A DNA stretch of 26,323 nucleotides from an uncultured Bacteroidota bacterium (GTDB taxonomy: Bacteria; Bacteroidota; Bacteroidia; JADZBD01): the NCBI GenBank assembly GCA_937924855.1, contig CALEYQ010000046.1, positions 1 to 26,323 of the forward strand, given 5' to 3'. A model generated the notes under the pieces. That model searched no databases and was not told where the DNA came from. It saw nothing but the letters and a program-made list of their open reading frames with translations. Below are positions 22,671 to 26,323 of this stretch, one piece after another (position 1 is the stretch's first letter; every line of letters begins with the position of its first letter). Both the position numbers and the translations under genes were made by a program.

Positions 22671-23408
22671 CTATACCTTTATTCCATAAGTTCTGAATTT
22701 TTCCTCCAGAAAAAATCCAATTTCATCAATAGATTTGAATAACTGGTCGAAAGAATCTATCACGAAATATTTGTTTTGAATTACATCGTTCCGAAAGCCT
22801 GTATTCAGAACCGTTCCGGCTTCAAATTTCAGGAGTTCCGGCTCCCTCCCAAGGGCATGAGTAATCTCGCCGGAAGATGACATAAGGCCGGCTCCGTAGG
22901 CTTTTATTTCTCCTTTCTTATCCTTCATAAGACCAAACTCTATGGTAAACCAGTACAACCGGTTCAGCATTTCAATGGCTTCAGGAATGTCCCTGAATTT
23001 GATGGCCAGTGTGGCCACACCCGTAAAAAATCCGGTGTATTCCTTATGAGTCAGTAAGGGAAGGTGACCAAAAGCATCGTGAAACATATCCGGCTCTTCA
23101 ATATATTCAATCTGGCTCCGGTTTCTGATCCAGGTTGAAGAAGGGAACTTTTTTTGTCTGAGAAGATCGAAAAATTCACCCGGAGGAATAATGCCGGGAA
23201 CTACTTCAACACTCCAGCCGGTGGTTTCAGCAAGCACTTTATTCACTTTGGAAAAATCGGGAATCAAGCCATCAGAAAACCCAATAATTTCAAGGGCTTT
23301 TAGATATTCGGCACAGGCAAACTTTTCAAGGTTAGGCATTTGCCGGTCGAGCAAAAGTTTCCATACTTCGAAATCTTCATTGGTGTAATTAGCGTAATTC
23401 TGTTTCAT
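22671..23408 (-). CDS. phhA: Phenylalanine 4-monooxygenase (phenylalanine hydroxylase)
   Basis: 245 aa, the length of bacterial single-domain enzymes without a regulatory domain. It converts phenylalanine to tyrosine using O2 and a reduced pterin, in the cytoplasm. The iron site is visible: E-E-P-D-M-F-H-D-A-F-G-H-L-P gives His110 and His115, and Y-W-F-T-I-E-F-G-L gives Glu157. Also typical are W-S-V-E-V-V-P-G-I-I-P-P-G-E-F-F (65-80) and the Y-G-A-G-L-M-S-S-S-G-E loop (171-181). The ATG at 23408 starts M-K-Q-N-Y. The gene is preceded by a Tyr-rich leader peptide and a terminator/antiterminator pair, so expression is probably attenuated when charged tRNA-Tyr is plentiful. The histidine kinase follows 47 bp downstream with its own promoter. 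Confidence 0.95.
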   Translation of the reverse strand: MKQNYANYTNEDFEVWKLLLDRQMPNLEKFACAEYLKALEIIGFSDGLIPDFSKVNKVLAETTGWSVEVVPGIIPPGEFFDLLRQKKFPSSTWIRNRSQIEYIEEPDMFHDAFGHLPLLTHKEYTGFFTGVATLAIKFRDIPEAIEMLNRLYWFTIEFGLMKDKKGEIKAYGAGLMSSSGEITHALGREPELLKFEAGTVLNTGFRNDVIQNKYFVIDSFDQLFKSIDEIGFFLEEKFRTYGIKV

Positions 23409-23426
23409 GGTTGTAAAATTTAGGGT

Positions 23427-23455
23427 AAAAAAAAACCACCGGTTATCCGGTGGTT
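23427..23455 (-). terminator. Attenuator terminator hairpin upstream of phhA
   Basis: On the minus strand, arms AACCACCGG (23455-23447) and CCGGTGGTT (23442-23434) form a perfect 9-bp stem with a four-base loop. The distal Ts merge into a run of nine Ts (23435-23427). It lies 18 bases before the phhA ATG and after the leader peptide. Because korB already has its own terminator at 23567-23595, this one can only act on transcripts starting in the short leader. Confidence 0.85.
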
Positions 23456-23488
23456 CAGCAATAGGAAAATTATAACCTAGACCGGATA
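23444..23488 (-). promoter_or_regulatory. Predicted antiterminator of the phhA attenuator
   Basis: TATCCGGT (23488-23481), which overlaps leader codons Tyr15-Pro16-Val17, is exactly complementary to ACCGGATA (23451-23444). That second segment includes five bases of the terminator's 5' arm plus the loop. Pairing of these 8 bp would prevent the terminator. A ribosome at the leader stop codon would cover the first arm, whereas one stalled at Tyr6-Tyr8 would leave it free. Confidence 0.7.
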
Positions 23489-23530
23489 TCGGCGGAATTT
23501 ATAGTGGTAATAATAGTTCTTGTGAATCAT
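23477..23530 (-). CDS. Tyrosine-rich leader peptide of phhA (17 aa)
   Basis: The reading frame is ATG...TAG encoding MIHKNYYYHYKFRRYPV. Five of 17 residues are Tyr (codons 6, 7, 8, 10, 15) and one is Phe (12), an enrichment typical of amino-acid-sensing leader peptides and of nothing else at this place. The stop codon lies 21 bases before the terminator stem. Downstream, terminator and antiterminator sequences overlap correctly with ribosome positions. Tyrosine is the product of the enzyme encoded next, so sensing Tyr-tRNA makes regulatory sense: tyrosine shortage would raise hydroxylase expression. Too short for ordinary gene prediction. No clear Shine-Dalgarno sequence is visible. Alternative: a chance ORF, made unlikely by the matching hairpins. 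Confidence 0.75.
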   Translation of the reverse strand: MIHKNYYYHYKFRRYPV

Positions 23531-23538
23531 AACAGGTA

Positions 23539-23571
23539 CAATATTAAACAAAATTACATTTCCGGCAAAAA
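23539..23571 (-). promoter_or_regulatory. Candidate promoter of the phhA leader
   Basis: On the minus strand TTTTTG (23571-23566) is followed after 19 bases by TAATATTG (23546-23539), a 7/8 match to TAnnTTTG. An overlapping perfect TAATTTTG (23556-23549) exists but has no well-spaced -33 element. The -33 T-run is the T-tract of the korB terminator. Transcription would begin 6-16 bases before the leader ATG. Confidence 0.45.
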
Positions 23572-23595
23572 AAAAGCCGCCCCCGGGGCGGCTTT
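23567..23595 (-). terminator. korAB terminator
   Basis: On the minus strand AAAGCCGCC (23595-23587), a five-base loop, then GGCGGC plus a run of nine Ts (23581-23567). It sits 17 bp after the korB stop codon and insulates the phhA leader from korAB read-through. Confidence 0.88.
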
Positions 23596-23612
23596 GCTAA
23601 ATACTACTCTGG

Positions 23613-24653
23613 TTATTGGATCATCCAGGTCTTGCTTCCGGAAAGAATTTTATCCAGTGCTATAGTTCCTTTTTTGGAGGTAACAGCTTTTAATTGCTCT
23701 TCCACCAATTCATCGTAGCAGGGACGATCTTCCACATAGAATATACCAAAGGGTCGTGGCAGGTGTCCGGGTGTTTTTGGATCGGCAAAAAACCGGGCCA
23801 GAAGGGTGGCCTTGGTTTTATCTCTCTCGTCATGTATCCAAAGGTCGTCAAGCGACACACCACCTTCTTTAACATTCACAATAACAGGTTTTAATCCGTC
23901 GAGTTTAACTCCGAATTCTTCGTTGGAGCCGAAAACCAATGGTTTTCCGTTTTCCACAAATAATCCCTCAGATTTTTTGGTGTCTTTCTCGGTATAGGTA
24001 AAGAAGGCACCATCATTAAATACTGGACAATTCTGATAAATTTCCACCATGGATGTCCCCTTATGAGTATGTGCCCGCTTCATTACCATTTGCATGTGCT
24101 TTGGATCGCGATCCATGGTTCTGGCGAAGAAAGTTCCTTTGGCTCCCAATACCAATTCTGATGGGTTGAAAGGAAAATCGAGTGAGCCGAAAGGTGTGGA
24201 CTTGGTTACTTTTCCAACCTCGGAAGTAGGTGAATATTGTCCTTTCGTAAGTCCGTAAATTTCGTTATTAAACAACAGAATATTCAGATCCGGGTTACGG
24301 CGAAGCACATGAATAAAGTGATTTCCACCGATAGACAAAGCGTCACCATCGCCGGTTACCACCCACACGGAAAGATCGGGTCGTGTAAGTTTCAATCCTG
24401 TAGCCACAGCAAAAGCACGACCGTGGATGGAATGCATGCCATAAGTATCCATATAGTATGGAAAACGCGACGAGCATCCGATTCCGGAAACGAAGGCAAA
24501 TTGTTCTTTCGGAATTCCAAGATCCGGAAAGATGGTTTGAACCTGTTTGAGGATTGAATAGTCGCCACATCCGGGACACCATTTTACATCCTGGTTAGAA
24601 GCAAAATCTTTGGTGGTTAATTTTCCCGGGTTGGGAGCCGTTGTTGTGGACAT
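23613..24653 (-). CDS. korB: 2-oxoacid:ferredoxin oxidoreductase, beta subunit
   Basis: 346 aa. It carries the thiamine diphosphate site and the single [4Fe-4S] cluster of the two-subunit OFOR type: Cys26 and Cys29 in W-C-P-G-C-G-D, Cys60 in G-I-G-C-S-S-R, and Cys209 in N-C-P-V, a spacing that fits cluster ligands. The ThDP motif is G-D-G-D-A-L-S-I-G-G-N-H (101-112), followed by N-N-E-I-Y-G-L-T-K-G-Q. With KorA it oxidatively decarboxylates 2-oxoglutarate (or related 2-oxoacids) to the acyl-CoA, reducing ferredoxin. It starts four bases after the korA stop, hence one operon. 2-Oxoglutarate as substrate is inferred from family similarity. Confidence 0.94.
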   Translation of the reverse strand: MSTTTAPNPGKLTTKDFASNQDVKWCPGCGDYSILKQVQTIFPDLGIPKEQFAFVSGIGCSSRFPYYMDTYGMHSIHGRAFAVATGLKLTRPDLSVWVVTGDGDALSIGGNHFIHVLRRNPDLNILLFNNEIYGLTKGQYSPTSEVGKVTKSTPFGSLDFPFNPSELVLGAKGTFFARTMDRDPKHMQMVMKRAHTHKGTSMVEIYQNCPVFNDGAFFTYTEKDTKKSEGLFVENGKPLVFGSNEEFGVKLDGLKPVIVNVKEGGVSLDDLWIHDERDKTKATLLARFFADPKTPGHLPRPFGIFYVEDRPCYDELVEEQLKAVTSKKGTIALDKILSGSKTWMIQ

Positions 24654-24657
24654 ATTT

Positions 24658-26323
24658 TTATTTTTTCAGCGTTTCTAAAATTTTCACTCTCAGTTCATCA
24701 GTATGGAAGGGCAATCCCTGAATTTTATTAAAGCTCTCGGCAGGAATCAGAAACTCATCTCTGATCAAACGACTTAGCTGGCGGTTGTTCATTTCAGGAA
24801 TCAACACTTTTTTGAACTTTCCAAGCACCTCGCCCAGATTTTTCGGGAAAGGATTCAGGTATTTAAGATGCACATGAGCAACACTATGACCTTGCTTAAT
24901 GAGATCTCCAACGGCAGATCGAATGGCACCATAGGTTGATCCCCAACCGAGCACACACAGGTCAGCATCGGGCTTTCCGGAGTCTACTTCCTGTAATGGA
25001 ATATAGTTCTCGATCATTTTAATTTTAGCGGCTCTCATCTTAACCATGAATTCATGGTTTTCAGGATCGTAGGAAACGTTTCCAGTTTCGTGCTGTTTTT
25101 CAAGTCCGCCGATGCGGTGCATCAATCCCGGAGTTCCCGGACGAATCCAGGGCCGTGAAAGTTTCTCATCTCTTTTGTAAGGAAGAACCTGTCCGTTATC
25201 GCCATTAGCCTTTTCCAGGAATTTGGCTTTTATTTCCTTAAGATCATCTGACTTTGGGAATTTCCAGGGTTCAGATCCGTTAGCCACGTAACCATCCGAA
25301 AGGAAGATTACAGGTGTCATGTGTTCAATGGCCAGACGACAGGCTTCAAAAACTCCGAAAAAGCAATCGGAAGGAGAAGAGGCGGCAATGATGGGAAGCG
25401 GTGCTTCACCATGACGGCCGAACATGGCAATCATTAAATCGGCCTGTTCTGTTTTTGTAGGCAGTCCGGTGGATGGTCCGCCCCGCTGCACATCCACAAG
25501 CACGAGAGGAATTTCAAGAATCATGGCCAGGCTCAGTGCTTCGCCTTTAAGGGAAACCCCGGGTCCTGAAGTGGAAGTGATTCCCAAAGAACCACCGAAT
25601 GCAGCACCAATAGCTGAGCAAATGGCAGCGATTTCGTCTTCGGCCTGGAAGGTTTTTATGCCCAGGTTTTTGTACTTCGAAAGCTCATGCAAAATATCAG
25701 AAGCAGGAGTAATCGGGTAGGAACCGAGGAAAAGCGGCAAACCTGACTTTTGAGAAGCGGCCACAAATCCGATGGCAGTTGCCTGGTTTCCGGTAATGTT
25801 GCGGTATTCACCGGCGGGCAGATCAGCCTGATCTACTTTAAAGCGGGTGGTAAAAACTTCGGTAGTATCGCCGTAATTCCATCCCGACTTCAGTGCCTTG
25901 ATATTGGCAGCAGCTACTTCCGGTTTTTTGCCAAATTTTTCGTTAATGAAATTTATGGTAAAATCCATTTTGCGATCGAACATCCAGTAAAGGAGTCCAA
26001 GCACAAACATATTTTTCGAACGCTCTATTTCTTTGTTACCAAGACCTGAATCAGCCAAAGCATCTTTAGTGAGTTTGGTGATATCCGCTTTGTAAACAAC
26101 ATAATTGGAAAGGGTATCATCTTCCAGTGGTTTTGCACCGTCGGGATATTCTGCAAGCTTCAGATTTTTTCCGTCAAATCCGGAAGTGTTTGCAATAACA
26201 ATTCCACCCTTCTTAAGATTGGGAAGATCTACTTTCAATGCGGCAGCATTCATGGCTACCAACACATCAAACTGATCACCGGGCGTATTGATTTCACGCG
26301 ATCCGAAATGCACCTGAAAACCG
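24658..26323 (-). CDS. korA: 2-oxoacid:ferredoxin oxidoreductase, fused gamma-alpha subunit, 5'-truncated
   Basis: The frame continues past the right edge (G-F-Q-V-H-F-G-S-R precedes the internal GTG at 26313), so the start is outside the window; about 555 residues are visible of an expected ~610. The first ~130 residues are the end of the gamma domain (D-V-L-V-A-M-N-A-A-A-L and K-K-G-G-I-V-I-A-N). The alpha domain begins at about 175 with G-N-Q-A-T-A-I-G-F and L-G-S-Y-P-I-T-P-A-S-D-I-L-H, followed by E-D-E-I-A-A-I-C-S-A-I-G-A-A and S-T-S-G-P-G. The C-terminal transketolase-like domain has L-G-W-G-S-T-Y-G-A-I and H-L-K-Y-L-N-P-F-P. It is the CoA- and substrate-binding partner of KorB. Confidence 0.93.
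   Translation of the reverse strand, partial: GFQVHFGSREINTPGDQFDVLVAMNAAALKVDLPNLKKGGIVIANTSGFDGKNLKLAEYPDGAKPLEDDTLSNYVVYKADITKLTKDALADSGLGNKEIERSKNMFVLGLLYWMFDRKMDFTINFINEKFGKKPEVAAANIKALKSGWNYGDTTEVFTTRFKVDQADLPAGEYRNITGNQATAIGFVAASQKSGLPLFLGSYPITPASDILHELSKYKNLGIKTFQAEDEIAAICSAIGAAFGGSLGITSTSGPGVSLKGEALSLAMILEIPLVLVDVQRGGPSTGLPTKTEQADLMIAMFGRHGEAPLPIIAASSPSDCFFGVFEACRLAIEHMTPVIFLSDGYVANGSEPWKFPKSDDLKEIKAKFLEKANGDNGQVLPYKRDEKLSRPWIRPGTPGLMHRIGGLEKQHETGNVSYDPENHEFMVKMRAAKIKMIENYIPLQEVDSGKPDADLCVLGWGSTYGAIRSAVGDLIKQGHSVAHVHLKYLNPFPKNLGEVLGKFKKVLIPEMNNRQLSRLIRDEFLIPAESFNKIQGLPFHTDELRVKILETLKK

Noticed and set aside
23427..23455. Hairpin as a second terminator for korAB
   Set aside because: A strong terminator already sits at 23567-23595, and the hairpin lies directly before phhA with an antiterminator partner in the Tyr-rich leader, which fits attenuation much better.

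Overview
The window looks like chromosomal DNA of a member of the Bacteroidota. Five large predicted secreted proteins end in a type IX secretion (T9SS) type A-like C-terminal sorting domain. A sensor kinase has the two-component-propeller plus Y_Y_Y architecture typical of the phylum. The BCKDH-type E1 enzyme has fused alpha and beta halves, and several promoter candidates resemble the Bacteroidota -33 TTTG / -7 TAnnTTTG consensus. By eye the base composition is moderate (low-to-mid 40s % GC), except for a clearly AT-richer stretch at about 7707-9000.

Layout. (1) 2-4360, + strand: the 3' part of a very large cell-surface protein (FN3, Asn/Gly/Thr-rich repeats, SprB-like and PKD domains, sorting domain). 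(2) 4367-7706, - strand: an unusual cluster of eight small genes. In transcription order these are a small secreted protein, a degenerate receiver-domain protein, two tiny unknown proteins, and four tandem diverged paralogs. Each paralog carries only the N-terminal DUF4096 (IS5/IS402-type) transposase domain, followed by a short conserved hydrophobic tail instead of a DDE nuclease. (3) 7848-9368, + strand: an AT-rich helical-repeat protein divergent from that cluster, then a PhzF-family enzyme. (4) 16049-10207, - strand: a five-gene surface-protein operon made of one propeller/PKD protein, three tandem kelch-repeat paralogs linked by ATGA stop/start overlaps, and a small lipoprotein. (5) 16256-19632, + strand: an unknown 148-aa protein with its own terminator, then a crotonase-family protein and the fused 2-oxoacid dehydrogenase E1. 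(6) 22623-19636, - strand: the propeller histidine kinase. (7) 23530-22671, - strand: phenylalanine 4-hydroxylase preceded by a tyrosine-rich leader peptide and attenuator. (8) 26323-23613, - strand: korAB, a 2-oxoacid:ferredoxin oxidoreductase, with korA cut by the window end.

The two most notable signals are these. First, there is a complete-looking transcription attenuator in front of phenylalanine hydroxylase. A 17-residue leader peptide with five Tyr codons and one Phe codon is followed by an 8-bp antiterminator and a competing 9-bp terminator with a T-run. This would match enzyme output (tyrosine) to charged tRNA-Tyr. Second, the array of stand-alone DUF4096 proteins sits behind a secreted peptide and a pseudo-receiver. 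It looks like a domesticated transposase-derived DNA-binding family whose function I cannot name.

Metabolically, the right half is about amino-acid and 2-oxoacid catabolism (Phe to Tyr, BCKDH-type E1, crotonase, KorAB). The left half is mostly cell-surface and accessory content. All assignments are by eye from the sequence; no database search was run.
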